A stretch of 54,977 bases of DNA from an uncultured Bacteroidales bacterium (GTDB lineage Bacteria; Bacteroidota; Bacteroidia; Bacteroidales; Muribaculaceae), in contig CACYSG010000009.1 of the NCBI GenBank assembly GCA_902776955.1, positions 1-54,977 on the forward strand, given 5' to 3'. Within the stretch, counting starts at the first letter, position 1; the number at the start of each line of letters is the position of its first letter. This document shows, in pieces, positions 33,795 through 42,467 of this stretch. Below the pieces are notes generated by a model, which had not been told where the DNA came from, searched no databases, and saw nothing but the letters and a program-made list of their open reading frames with translations. The position numbers were made by a program, and so were the translations under genes.

Positions 33795-34913
33795 ATGAAC
33801 GATCAGATCAAGAACAGCAAGAACATGTATCAACAGGCTATCGACCCCAAGAAGGCACAGATCCACAACCTCATCATTGTGGACGAGAGCGGCTCGATGG
33901 GCGGTCTGGAGAAAGTAACGATTGGCGGTATCAACGAGACCATCGCCACCATCAAGAAGGCGCAGGAAGACTTTGCCGACACCCAGCAGCACTACCTCAC
34001 CCTGCTCACGTTTGACACGGGAGGCTACGGTATGCCCCCCATCCGCCTGCACATGGCCGCCATGCCCATCGCCCAGGTCACGGATTTCAACAACTACCAT
34101 CCCCGTGGCGGCACGCCGCTGTTTGACGCGATGGGCGAGTCGCTGACGCGCCTGCATGACCTCATCAAGGACGACGAGAACGCCACGGCCGTGGTCACCG
34201 TCATCACCGACGGCATGGAAAACGCCTCGCGCAAGTGGACGGGCGAGGCCCTGCGCCGTCTCATCGAGCAACTCAAGGAAGAGGGCTGGACCTTCTCCTA
34301 CATGGGCTCCTGCCACGATGTGCTGGAGGTGACCATGAAGCTCTCGATCGACCATGTCATGGAGTTTGACCATGATGTGGTGGGCGCCTCCAACACCTGG
34401 CACCGCGACAGCTCGTCGAAGCGCGCCTACTACGAGCGGATGAACCGCGACTTCAACGTCAATGATAGCCGTGAAAAGAAAATGGCCATGCGCCGCGCCA
34501 ATGCCAGGGCCTACTATGCCAACCGCATCACCCCCGACACGATTATCCAACTGGCCGAGGGCGAGATCTTTGTCTTCGGCAGCAATGTTGACGGCACGCA
34601 CAACGGCGGTGCCGCGGCTGCCGCAGTACAAAACTTTGGCGCAATCATCGGTCAGGCCGAGGGTCCTCAAGGACGCAGCTACGCCATCCCCACCACGGGC
34701 TCCTATCAGAGCTTGGCTGCTGCCGTGCAGCACTTCGTTGACTATGCCGCTCAGCATCCCGACCAGCGCTTCCTGGTCACCCGCATCGGCTGCGGCCATG
34801 CGGGTTACCATACCCATGACATCGCCCGCCTGTTCACTCCCGCCATCACGCTCGAGAACGTCAGCCTTCCCGAGGAGTTCTGGAAAATCCTCGGTCTGAA
34901 AATGAAATTCTAG
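33795..34913 (+). CDS. vWA domain protein with a C-terminal A1S_2505-like domain
   Basis: 372 residues. The vWA domain (about 22-200) has a complete metal-dependent adhesion site: D30-S32-S34 in VDESGSM, T107 in RGGTPLF, and D139 in ITDGMENAS. It lacks a signal peptide, so it should act in the cytoplasm. After a helical linker rich in Arg, residues 252-365 carry FVFGSN, HNGGAAAAAV, QGRSYAIPT and IGCGHAGY, which I recognise from the phage-associated A1S_2505 family. The Gly-rich loop pattern resembles macrodomains, hence possible ADP-ribose binding (inference). The Nudix-regulator context fits that. Confidence 0.78.
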   Translation: MNDQIKNSKNMYQQAIDPKKAQIHNLIIVDESGSMGGLEKVTIGGINETIATIKKAQEDFADTQQHYLTLLTFDTGGYGMPPIRLHMAAMPIAQVTDFNNYHPRGGTPLFDAMGESLTRLHDLIKDDENATAVVTVITDGMENASRKWTGEALRRLIEQLKEEGWTFSYMGSCHDVLEVTMKLSIDHVMEFDHDVVGASNTWHRDSSSKRAYYERMNRDFNVNDSREKKMAMRRANARAYYANRITPDTIIQLAEGEIFVFGSNVDGTHNGGAAAAAVQNFGAIIGQAEGPQGRSYAIPTTGSYQSLAAAVQHFVDYAAQHPDQRFLVTRIGCGHAGYHTHDIARLFTPAITLENVSLPEEFWKILGLKMKF

Positions 34914-34968
34914 AGGGGCCCTGTCGGCAAATGACACCCTAGCTCGCGGGCAATGCGACGGTATCGAG

Positions 34969-35107
34969 GGGACGGTTCTGATGATGCGGTAAGCGAAGCG
35001 GCGCTATCAGTTAGAACCGTCCCAATGATGCACCGCCCTCGCCGCTGTCACCATAACCAGAAAATCTCACATGTGTAATTACCATCACTTCTCTGCTTTA
35101 ATGGCGG
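34969..35107. repeat. Dispersed hairpin element, copy B
   Basis: Second copy of 6993-7120 with one stem change and an 11-base insertion between the hairpin and the tail. It fills most of the spacer between the vWA gene and trkA. Bases 35108-35207 show no gene. Confidence 0.85.
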
Positions 35108-35207
35108 ACCTTGCTTAGCGGCTTTGCGCCTTAGCGTGGGGTCAAACAGCTGAATAGTTAACCGCCAATGCGTAATAGTTAATAAAGACTAAAGGCACAT
35201 GCAAAGC

Positions 35208-35238
35208 CTTGTACATTACAAAAAACTACATACCTTTG
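35208..35238 (+). promoter_or_regulatory. Promoter of trkA-trkH
   Basis: CTTG at 35208-35211 and TACCTTTG at 35231-35238, spacing 19 bases, 49 bases before the trkA ATG. Confidence 0.55.
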
Positions 35239-35287
35239 CCACCGCCTCAAGTATATACAACCCTATTGAAATCAGTCAGATAAAACT

Positions 35288-36634
35288 ATGAAGGTGATTA
35301 TTGTTGGCGCCAGTGCCATCGGAGCCCATTTGGCCGACCTTTTCTCTAAAGGCAACCAGGATATTCTCATTATCGACGACGATGAGCAGAAACTGGAGCG
35401 CATACAGGCCAACTGTGACCTCATGACCATCCACTCATCGTTATCTGCCCCCATCCAGTCGCTCAAGGACGCGGGAGTGAAAAACAGCGACCTGTTCATT
35501 GCCGTTACCCGTGACGAGTACTTGAACCTCAGCCTGTGTGTGCTCGCCAAGTCTATGGGCGCAAAGCACACGGTCGCCAAAGTCGAGAATGCCGAACTCA
35601 CCGATCCGCAGACCGTCAGCGCCTTTAATGCCGCCGGTGTTTCGACTATCATCAACCCCGACAGCCTCGCTGCCCAAGACATCGTTGGTGGACTGGAATT
35701 GACGTGGGCCCGGCAGCGATGGAATGTGCATGAGGGAGCACTCACGATGCTCGGCATCAAAGTGAGGGAGCAGTGCCAGATTCTGGGAAAACCCTTCAAG
35801 GAGATTTTCAAGCCCGACTCCCCCTATCACATCGTTGCCATCAAACGCGGCACCGACACCATCATCCCCACAGGAAACGACATGCTGCTCACCGGTGACT
35901 ATGTGTACTTCATGACAAAGCGCGAGTTTGTTTCTAGCCTCAGGGGTATCGTCGGCAAGGAGCACTACCCCGAGGTGAGAAACGCCATTATCGTGGGTGG
36001 TGGCAAGACCGCCGTGAGCGTGGTCAACAAGTTGCCCCATAACATCAAGGTCAAGATATTTGAGTCTGACATCCGCCGTTGCGAGGAACTCGTCGAACTG
36101 GTTGACTCAAGCCGCGTCATGATCATTAATGCCGACGGGCGCTCGGTCGCCAACCTGATGGAGGAGAACATCAGGAGGGCAGAGGCCTTTATCGCACTCA
36201 CCGGCAACGCCGAGGCCAACATCCTGGCGTGCCTCATGGCCAAGAACCTGGGTGTACCCAAGACCATCGCCATGATTGAGAACATGGACTATGTCAACAT
36301 TGCCGGCAACGTCGACATCGGCACCATCATCAACAAACAGGCACTGACGGCCAGCCACATCTATCAGCTGATGCTAGGCGGAGACGTGAGCAACATGCGC
36401 AACCTGTTGACCGTCAACGCCGATGTCGCCGAGTTTGTCGCTCGCCCCGGGTCGCGCATCACCAGCAAAAGGGTGAGAGATCTGGGCTTCCCGCGTGAGG
36501 CCGAGTTGGGCGGCATCGTGCGAGGCGACAAGGGATTGCTCGTCAACGGCGACACGCTCATCGAGGCGGGCGACACGGTGGTGGTCTTCTGCCACGGGAC
36601 CGAAATCAGTAAAATCGAGAAATTCTTCCTTTAG
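35288..36634 (+). CDS. trkA: Trk potassium uptake system NAD-binding subunit
   Basis: 448 residues with two tandem RCK units. MKVIIVGASAIGAHLADLFSKG is the first nucleotide-binding Rossmann motif (GxSxxG form) with IIDDDEQ as the acidic end; a second Rossmann half begins NAIIVGGGKTAVSVVNKL. Each is followed by a TrkA-C-like domain. It gates the TrkH channel on the cytoplasmic side. The next gene starts five bases after its stop. Confidence 0.94.
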   Translation: MKVIIVGASAIGAHLADLFSKGNQDILIIDDDEQKLERIQANCDLMTIHSSLSAPIQSLKDAGVKNSDLFIAVTRDEYLNLSLCVLAKSMGAKHTVAKVENAELTDPQTVSAFNAAGVSTIINPDSLAAQDIVGGLELTWARQRWNVHEGALTMLGIKVREQCQILGKPFKEIFKPDSPYHIVAIKRGTDTIIPTGNDMLLTGDYVYFMTKREFVSSLRGIVGKEHYPEVRNAIIVGGGKTAVSVVNKLPHNIKVKIFESDIRRCEELVELVDSSRVMIINADGRSVANLMEENIRRAEAFIALTGNAEANILACLMAKNLGVPKTIAMIENMDYVNIAGNVDIGTIINKQALTASHIYQLMLGGDVSNMRNLLTVNADVAEFVARPGSRITSKRVRDLGFPREAELGGIVRGDKGLLVNGDTLIEAGDTVVVFCHGTEISKIEKFFL

Positions 36635-36639
36635 GCGCC

Positions 36640-38097
36640 ATGTTAAACAAGCGATTGATATTCAAGATTCTGGGCACGCTCTTGTGGATCGAGGGCGCCT
36701 TCATGACCTTGTGTCTCATCATGGCCCTGTGTTATGGCGAGAGTGACATTTTGCCCTTTGCCATCACGATTATCGCAACCTTGATTGTGGGTACCGCATT
36801 GAGGCTGTCGGGACGCCATGCATCGTCGGCGCTGAGCCGTCGCGATGCCTATCTGCTCGTCACTGTGGTCTGGATCGCATTCGCCGTGTTCGGTTCATTG
36901 CCATTTCTCATCGGCGGCTATATAAACAATGTGACCGATGCCTTCTTTGAAACGATGTCGGGCCTGACGACAACGGGAGCGACCTGCATTGACCATGTTG
37001 AGGGTCTGCCCCACGGACTGCTCTTCTGGCGGTCGATGACGCAGTGGATTGGCGGCTTGGGAATCGTTTTCTTCACCATTGCCGTTATCCCGTCGTTTGT
37101 GGGCGGGTCGGTCAAGGTATTTGCCGCCGAGGCTACCGGCCCCATCAAGAGCAAGATGCACCCCCGCCTGACGACTACCGCCAAGGCCCTGTGGGGTGTC
37201 TATCTGCTGCTCACCGCCGCCTGCGCCGTCTTGTTCTTCGTCTTCGGCATGAGTCCGTTTGATGCCATCAATTATTCGATGACCATCACGGCGACGGGAG
37301 GTTTTGCCACCCACGATGCGAGCACGGGCTATTTCCACAACGCGGCCATCGACTACACGGCCATTGCGTTCATGTTCATGTCGGGCGTGAGCTTTGCACT
37401 GCTCTACTCCGCGCTGTTCAAGGGCAAAGCCCGTCAGTTGTTCAGGAATGCCGAGTTCCGTTTCTATGCCATCCTGACCCTTGCCGCCACGGCCTTTATC
37501 GTGTATTTCCTGTTAAGGTATAACCATTACTCGTTGGGGTATGCCATCCGGGTGGCCCTATTCCAGACGGTATCGTTCATCACGACGACGGGCATGTTCA
37601 ACGAGGATGCGGCACAGTGGCATCACATCACTTGGGTCATCTTGAGCCTGTGCATGTTCTTCGGATCCTGTGCGGGAAGCACGGCGGGCGGTTTCAAGTG
37701 TGCCCGCGGCGTCATCGCCTTGAAGGTCCTGCGCAACGAGATTCGCCACATGTTACACCCCAACGCCATGCTGCCCGTCAAGGTGAACGACTCGACAGTG
37801 CACACTACTGCCCAAATCACCCTGATGGCCTTTTTCCTCGCCTATATCACTCTGTGCTTTACGGCCTATTTCATCATGATTCTCGCCGGTGTGGACAGCA
37901 CCAACTCCCTCACCATCGCCCTGAGTTGCGGCAGCAACGTCGGCCCTACCCTGGGCCTCGAAATCGGCCCTACCATGTCATGGAGCATCCTGCCCGCAGG
38001 GGTCAAATGGCTCCTCTCGGGCCTCATGCTCATGGGACGTCTCGAGATTTTCACCATCCTGGTCATCTTCTCGCCCTCGTTCTGGAAAATGCAATAA
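36640..38097 (+). CDS. trkH: Trk potassium uptake system membrane subunit
   Basis: 485 residues, multi-spanning inner-membrane protein. Selectivity-filter-like segments TTGATCID, TATGGFATHD, TTTGMFNED and SCGSNVGPTLG correspond to the four pore loops. WRSMTQWIGGLGIV is a TrkH hallmark. It forms the K+ pore with TrkA. Confidence 0.95.
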   Translation: MLNKRLIFKILGTLLWIEGAFMTLCLIMALCYGESDILPFAITIIATLIVGTALRLSGRHASSALSRRDAYLLVTVVWIAFAVFGSLPFLIGGYINNVTDAFFETMSGLTTTGATCIDHVEGLPHGLLFWRSMTQWIGGLGIVFFTIAVIPSFVGGSVKVFAAEATGPIKSKMHPRLTTTAKALWGVYLLLTAACAVLFFVFGMSPFDAINYSMTITATGGFATHDASTGYFHNAAIDYTAIAFMFMSGVSFALLYSALFKGKARQLFRNAEFRFYAILTLAATAFIVYFLLRYNHYSLGYAIRVALFQTVSFITTTGMFNEDAAQWHHITWVILSLCMFFGSCAGSTAGGFKCARGVIALKVLRNEIRHMLHPNAMLPVKVNDSTVHTTAQITLMAFFLAYITLCFTAYFIMILAGVDSTNSLTIALSCGSNVGPTLGLEIGPTMSWSILPAGVKWLLSGLMLMGRLEIFTILVIFSPSFWKMQ

Positions 38098-38183
38098 CTT
38101 AGCCTCGCGGGCAGTCCCTGTTGAGTGGCCCACATCAAGAAAGGGCAGTTTTTTGGCAATAACCGTTTTTTAGGAGTTATCTC

Positions 38184-38214
38184 TTTGTTCTGTAGAAGAT
38201 TTCTCTTATCTTTG
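38184..38214 (+). promoter_or_regulatory. Promoter of the GH31 gene
   Basis: TTTG at 38184-38187 and TATCTTTG at 38207-38214, spacing 19 bases, an exact consensus match. ATG at 38255. Confidence 0.75.
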
Positions 38215-38254
38215 CCGTCGATGTTTTGACAACAACCAACACAAGTATAGAAAG

Positions 38255-40621
38255 ATGAGACTTTACAGATTGATGATTTCTTTGGCGGTGGCCATGCTGG
38301 CCCTTGCCGCCGCGGCCCAACAGGCCACTTTAACGGTCAACGACCAGGAACGCCACCAGACCATCACCGTCACTGCTGTGGGCGATGACATCGTTCGTGT
38401 GGATGTGGTGCCCGAGGGATGGAGCGGACAACGCTTGCCCTCGTTTGCCCTCGACAAGAGCAGCAGGAACTCGGCCAAGGTCGAGCAGTGGGGCGAGGAC
38501 ATCTCGGTCTTGCGCACCGGCAGTGGCATGAAGGTGGTGAATACCAACGGTACCATCTCGGTGGGCTGTGGAAATAATTTCTACGTGACCGACTTGTGCG
38601 ACCGCACGTCCGGCACCTTGCGGCTGCTGCTCTCGGGCGGCGAGTCGTTCTACGGCGCCGGTGAACGCGGCTACTCGTTCAATCTGGCAGGCGACACCCT
38701 CATCAACTATAATGCCCAGAACTACGGTTACCAGATGGGCGAGGCCCGCACCAAGCAGATGGGCATCACCATGCCGATGGTGATTTCGTCCAAGGGTTAC
38801 GGCATCCTCTTTGACGACTTCTGCAAATCCACGCTCTATGTGGGCGACCACATGGAATACACCACCACCTCACCCCAACCGGTGTCCTACTACGTGATCA
38901 ACGGCAACGGCAGGGTCGAGAATGTGGTCAGGAACTTCACTTGGCTCGTGGGACGGCAGGATCTGCCGCCACTGTGGACCCTGGGCTATATCACGTCAAA
39001 ATACGGCTACCGTGACCAGCGCGAGAGCGAGGGCGTGGTCGATACCCTCAAGCGCGAGGGCTATCCGCTCGACGGCATCGTCTTCGACCTGTACTGGTAT
39101 GGCAAGGAGGAAGACATGGGACGCCTGGAGTGGGACAAGCAACAGTGGCCCGACCATCGCGGCATGTTGCGCAATTTCAAGGAGAAAGGCGTCAACGTGG
39201 TGACCATCTCGCAGCCCTATGTGCTCACCAACGGCCGCGCCATCGACAACTACAAGTTGTTGGATCCGCAAGGCATCTTCTGCAAGACCGACGGCACCGA
39301 CACGACCCACACGGTCACCATCTGGGTGGGACAGGGCGGCATGTTTGACGTGTCCAACCCCGCCACGCGCCTGTGGCTGCGCAACCGTTACAAATCTCTC
39401 ACCGACGAGGGCGTGACGGGCTGGTGGGGCGACCTGGGCGAGCCTGAGAAACACCCGCTGGAGATGCGCCATTACAACGGCTTGATGGCCGAACAATACC
39501 ACAACTACTACGGCAACGAGTGGAGCAGCATCATCTACAACATGTTCCGCGAGGAGTATCCCGACCGCCGGCCCATGGTCATGATGCGCGCCGGCACGGT
39601 CGGCTTGCAGCGCTACTCGGTGTTCCCCTGGTCCACCGATGTGTCCCGCTCGTGGGGCGGTTTCCAGCCCCAGGTGACCATCATGCTCAACACGGGCTTG
39701 AGCGGTCTGGGCTACATGTCGCATGACGTGGGCGGCTTTGCCGTCGATCCTGCCAACAAGCGCGACGGCGAACTCTACATCCGCTGGCTGCAACTGGGTC
39801 TGTTTTCACCCATGCTGCGCACCCACTCGACCTATCAGGCCGAGCCCTACAATTACACCGAATTTGGCGACCTCACGCTGCGCATCATCAAGCAGCGCTA
39901 CGCCTGGTTGCCCTATAACTACACGCTGGCCTACGAGAACGCCCGCTATGGCCTGCCGCTGGTGCGTCCGTTGGGCTTCTACGAGAACGACCACAACATT
40001 GCCCGATATGACGGCATCACCGACCAGTACCTGTGGGGCCGCGACGTGATGGTCGCTCCCGTGATGCAACAGGGAGCCGTTAGCCGCGACATCACCTTCC
40101 CCGAGGGCACTTGGGTGGACATCAACCATCCCGAACGACGCTACGAGGGTCACACGACGGTCAACTATGCCGCACCCATCGAGGTGCTGCCGCTGTTCGC
40201 CCGCGCCGGAGCGTTCATCCCGCAGGCCAACTACCCGATGGACAACGTGGGTGACTACAATCCCGACAAACTCGACATTATCTATTACCCGGGCGACCAG
40301 CCCTCGACGTTCGTCCTGTTTGACGACGACACGCACTCCACCGGCACGCTGGCAACCGACAAGCACCGCGAAATCAATTTCATCGCCACGCCGCAAGCCA
40401 AGTCGTGCTTCATCACCATCCAGGGCAAGGGTTCTTACCCCGGTGCCTCGAACAAGAAAGAGTACCGCCTCATCGTTCCCGTAGCGGCCAAGCCCTCTCA
40501 GGTGAAAATCAACGGTCAGAAGGCTAAGGACGTGACCTACGACAAACGCAGCGCCACGCTCACCATTCCCCTCACCATCGACAACCTCAACGCCAGCACC
40601 ATCATCGAACTGGTAAAATAG
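38255..40621 (+). CDS. Glycoside hydrolase family 31 alpha-glycosidase, secreted
   Basis: 788 residues with a Sec signal (MRLYRLMISLAVAMLALAAAAQQ). An N-terminal galactose-mutarotase-like part (about 25-210) is followed by the (beta/alpha)8 barrel. Key residues: WTLGYITSKYGYRDQ at the barrel start, GIVFDLYW, GWWGDLGEPE with the nucleophile Asp, and SHDVGGF for the acid/base. It likely releases alpha-linked glucose or xylose; specificity cannot be read from the sequence. A hairpin terminator follows. No sus genes are adjacent. Confidence 0.93.
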   Translation: MRLYRLMISLAVAMLALAAAAQQATLTVNDQERHQTITVTAVGDDIVRVDVVPEGWSGQRLPSFALDKSSRNSAKVEQWGEDISVLRTGSGMKVVNTNGTISVGCGNNFYVTDLCDRTSGTLRLLLSGGESFYGAGERGYSFNLAGDTLINYNAQNYGYQMGEARTKQMGITMPMVISSKGYGILFDDFCKSTLYVGDHMEYTTTSPQPVSYYVINGNGRVENVVRNFTWLVGRQDLPPLWTLGYITSKYGYRDQRESEGVVDTLKREGYPLDGIVFDLYWYGKEEDMGRLEWDKQQWPDHRGMLRNFKEKGVNVVTISQPYVLTNGRAIDNYKLLDPQGIFCKTDGTDTTHTVTIWVGQGGMFDVSNPATRLWLRNRYKSLTDEGVTGWWGDLGEPEKHPLEMRHYNGLMAEQYHNYYGNEWSSIIYNMFREEYPDRRPMVMMRAGTVGLQRYSVFPWSTDVSRSWGGFQPQVTIMLNTGLSGLGYMSHDVGGFAVDPANKRDGELYIRWLQLGLFSPMLRTHSTYQAEPYNYTEFGDLTLRIIKQRYAWLPYNYTLAYENARYGLPLVRPLGFYENDHNIARYDGITDQYLWGRDVMVAPVMQQGAVSRDITFPEGTWVDINHPERRYEGHTTVNYAAPIEVLPLFARAGAFIPQANYPMDNVGDYNPDKLDIIYYPGDQPSTFVLFDDDTHSTGTLATDKHREINFIATPQAKSCFITIQGKGSYPGASNKKEYRLIVPVAAKPSQVKINGQKAKDVTYDKRSATLTIPLTIDNLNASTIIELVK

Positions 40622-40647
40622 AAAGAAGCTGAGGCTGTCTTCTTAAC

Positions 40648-40684
40648 CACGAAAATGGCATTATTTTCGTGTCTCGGTTTTTTT
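40648..40684 (+). terminator. Rho-independent terminator after the GH31 gene
   Basis: Perfect 9-bp stem CACGAAAAT / ATTTTCGTG with a 6-base loop (40648-40671), followed by a T run. It ends three bases before the -7 box of cmk. Confidence 0.7.
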
Positions 40685-40687
40685 ATA

Positions 40688-40695
40688 TATCTTTG
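40688..40695 (+). promoter_or_regulatory. Probable -7 element of cmk
   Basis: TATCTTTG, with TTTC at the -33 distance (40665-40668). The -33 region lies within the terminator stem, so termination and initiation are packed together. Confidence 0.55.
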
Positions 40696-40731
40696 TCCCC
40701 TGGAAATCAACATTAATCGGAAATTACAATA

Positions 40732-41430
40732 ATGGCAGAGAAAAGGATAACTATTGCTATCGATGGACACTCATCGACGGGCAAGAGCACAATGGCCAAG
40801 GCGCTGGCAAAGCGCATCGGCTACGCATACGTGGACACGGGTGCGATGTACCGCGCTGTAACGCTGTTCGCCCTGCGCAACGGGCTCATCAAGCGTGGTA
40901 AGGTCGACGAGAAGGCGCTCAAGGAGCACCTCAAGCACGGCGACATCGTCATCACCTTCCGCCCGACCAAGGAGGGCAAGAGCGTGACGGTGCTCAACGG
41001 CAAGAACGTGGAGCGCTACATCCGCTCGATGAGGGTAAGTAACGTGGTGAGCATCATCGCCGCCATCGGCTTCGTGCGCCGTGCGATGGTCAAGCAACAG
41101 CAGGCCATGGGTAAGGACAAAGGCGTGGTCATGGACGGACGTGACATCGGTACGGTGGTCTTCCCCGATGCCGAGATGAAAGTGTTTGCCACCGCGAGCG
41201 CCGAGGTGCGCGCCCAGCGACGCTTTGACGAGCTGCGGGCCAAGGGAGACACGACCACGACGTTTGAAGAGGTACTCGCCAACGTCACCGAGCGCGACCT
41301 CATCGACAGCACCCGCAAGGAGAGTCCCCTGCGTCAAGCCGAGGACGCCGTAGTGCTCGACAACTCCCACATGACCCTCGAGGAGCAGGACGAGTGGCTC
41401 TATCAGCTTTACCAAGAGAGAGTGAAGTAA
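40732..41430 (+). CDS. cmk: Cytidylate kinase
   Basis: Phosphorylates CMP and dCMP. 232 residues with P-loop [49 protein letters not shown] and [13 protein letters not shown] normal full-length enzyme. ATG 40732. Followed by a heptamer spacer and ispH, the usual Bacteroidota cmk-ispH pair. Confidence 0.95.
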   Translation: MAEKRITIAIDGHSSTGKSTMAKALAKRIGYAYVDTGAMYRAVTLFALRNGLIKRGKVDEKALKEHLKHGDIVITFRPTKEGKSVTVLNGKNVERYIRSMRVSNVVSIIAAIGFVRRAMVKQQQAMGKDKGVVMDGRDIGTVVFPDAEMKVFATASAEVRAQRRFDELRAKGDTTTTFEEVLANVTERDLIDSTRKESPLRQAEDAVVLDNSHMTLEEQDEWLYQLYQERVK

Positions 41431-41553
41431 AAGAGTTAAGAGATAAGAGATAATAGTTAATAGTTATAGGGGATCTAGAATATCTAGAAAATCTAGAAAC
41501 TAGGGACTAGGGACTAGAAACTAGAAACTAGGGACTAGAAACTAACAACTACC
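41431..41553 (+). repeat. Composite heptamer spacer between cmk and ispH
   Basis: AGTTAAG/AGATAAG units, then TCTAGA units of 9-base period, then ACTAGGG and ACTAGAA units up to the ispH start. This is the same module order as in the B12 locus, 28 kb away, so the element is not specific to B12 genes. Confidence 0.88.
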
Positions 41554-42444
41554 ATGGCGATTATTGAGATAGATGAGGGGTCGGGATTCTGCTTCGGAGT
41601 GACGACTGCCATCCGCAAGGCCGAGGAGGAGCTCAACAAGACCGGGCACCTCTACTGCCTGGGTGACATCGTGCACAATACCGCCGAGGTGGACCGACTG
41701 GCCAGCCGCGGACTGGAGACCATCACCCACGAGCAACTGGAGCAGTTGCACGACGTGAAGGTGCTCCTGCGTGCCCATGGCGAACCACCGGGCACCTATG
41801 AAACGGCACGCCGCAACAACATCGACATCATCGACGCCACATGTCCCGTAGTGCTGAAACTGCAGCAGCGCATCCACGCTTCCTACCACAACGACACCCA
41901 GACCGACGGCAAACCGGCACCGCAAATCGTCATCTACGGCAAGCGGGGACATGCCGAGGTGCTCGGCCTCGTGGGACAGACCGAGGGGAATGCCACCGTC
42001 ATCGAGAACATCGACGAAATCGACAAAATCGACTACTCGAGGGACATCTGCCTCTATTCCCAGACGACCAAGAGCGTGCAGGAGTTCAGCCGCATCGTCG
42101 AGGAAATCAAGCAACGCGTGAAGCCGGGTGTGACCTTCCGCAGCTTTGACACCATCTGCCGCTCGGTAGCCAACCGCATCCCGCAGATTCGCGAGTTCGC
42201 CGCTCGACACGAGCTCATCCTGTTCGTGAGCGGCACCAAGAGCAGCAACGGGCGCATCCTGTTCGCCGAGTGTTGCGACGCCAATGCCGACTCCCACCTC
42301 ATCAGCAGCGAGGCCGACATCGACCCCTCGTGGCTCGTCGGCAAGGAGCGCATCGGCATCTGCGGCGCCACCTCTACTCCCCGATGGCTCATGCAGCGCG
42401 TGAGCGACGCCGTGCAAGACCTTATCCACCAAACAACCAATTGA
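41554..42444 (+). CDS. ispH: 4-hydroxy-3-methylbut-2-enyl diphosphate reductase
   Basis: Last enzyme of the MEP isoprenoid pathway, a [4Fe-4S] protein. 296 residues with the three cluster cysteines in GSGFCFGVTTAI, DATCPVV and GICGATSTP, and RAHGEPP and GKRGHAEVLG with substrate-binding His. It supplies precursors to the polyprenyl synthetase at 26.4 kb. Confidence 0.96.
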   Translation: MAIIEIDEGSGFCFGVTTAIRKAEEELNKTGHLYCLGDIVHNTAEVDRLASRGLETITHEQLEQLHDVKVLLRAHGEPPGTYETARRNNIDIIDATCPVVLKLQQRIHASYHNDTQTDGKPAPQIVIYGKRGHAEVLGLVGQTEGNATVIENIDEIDKIDYSRDICLYSQTTKSVQEFSRIVEEIKQRVKPGVTFRSFDTICRSVANRIPQIREFAARHELILFVSGTKSSNGRILFAECCDANADSHLISSEADIDPSWLVGKERIGICGATSTPRWLMQRVSDAVQDLIHQTTN

Positions 42445-42467
42445 CAGCTAAAGGCTAACATCAATAT

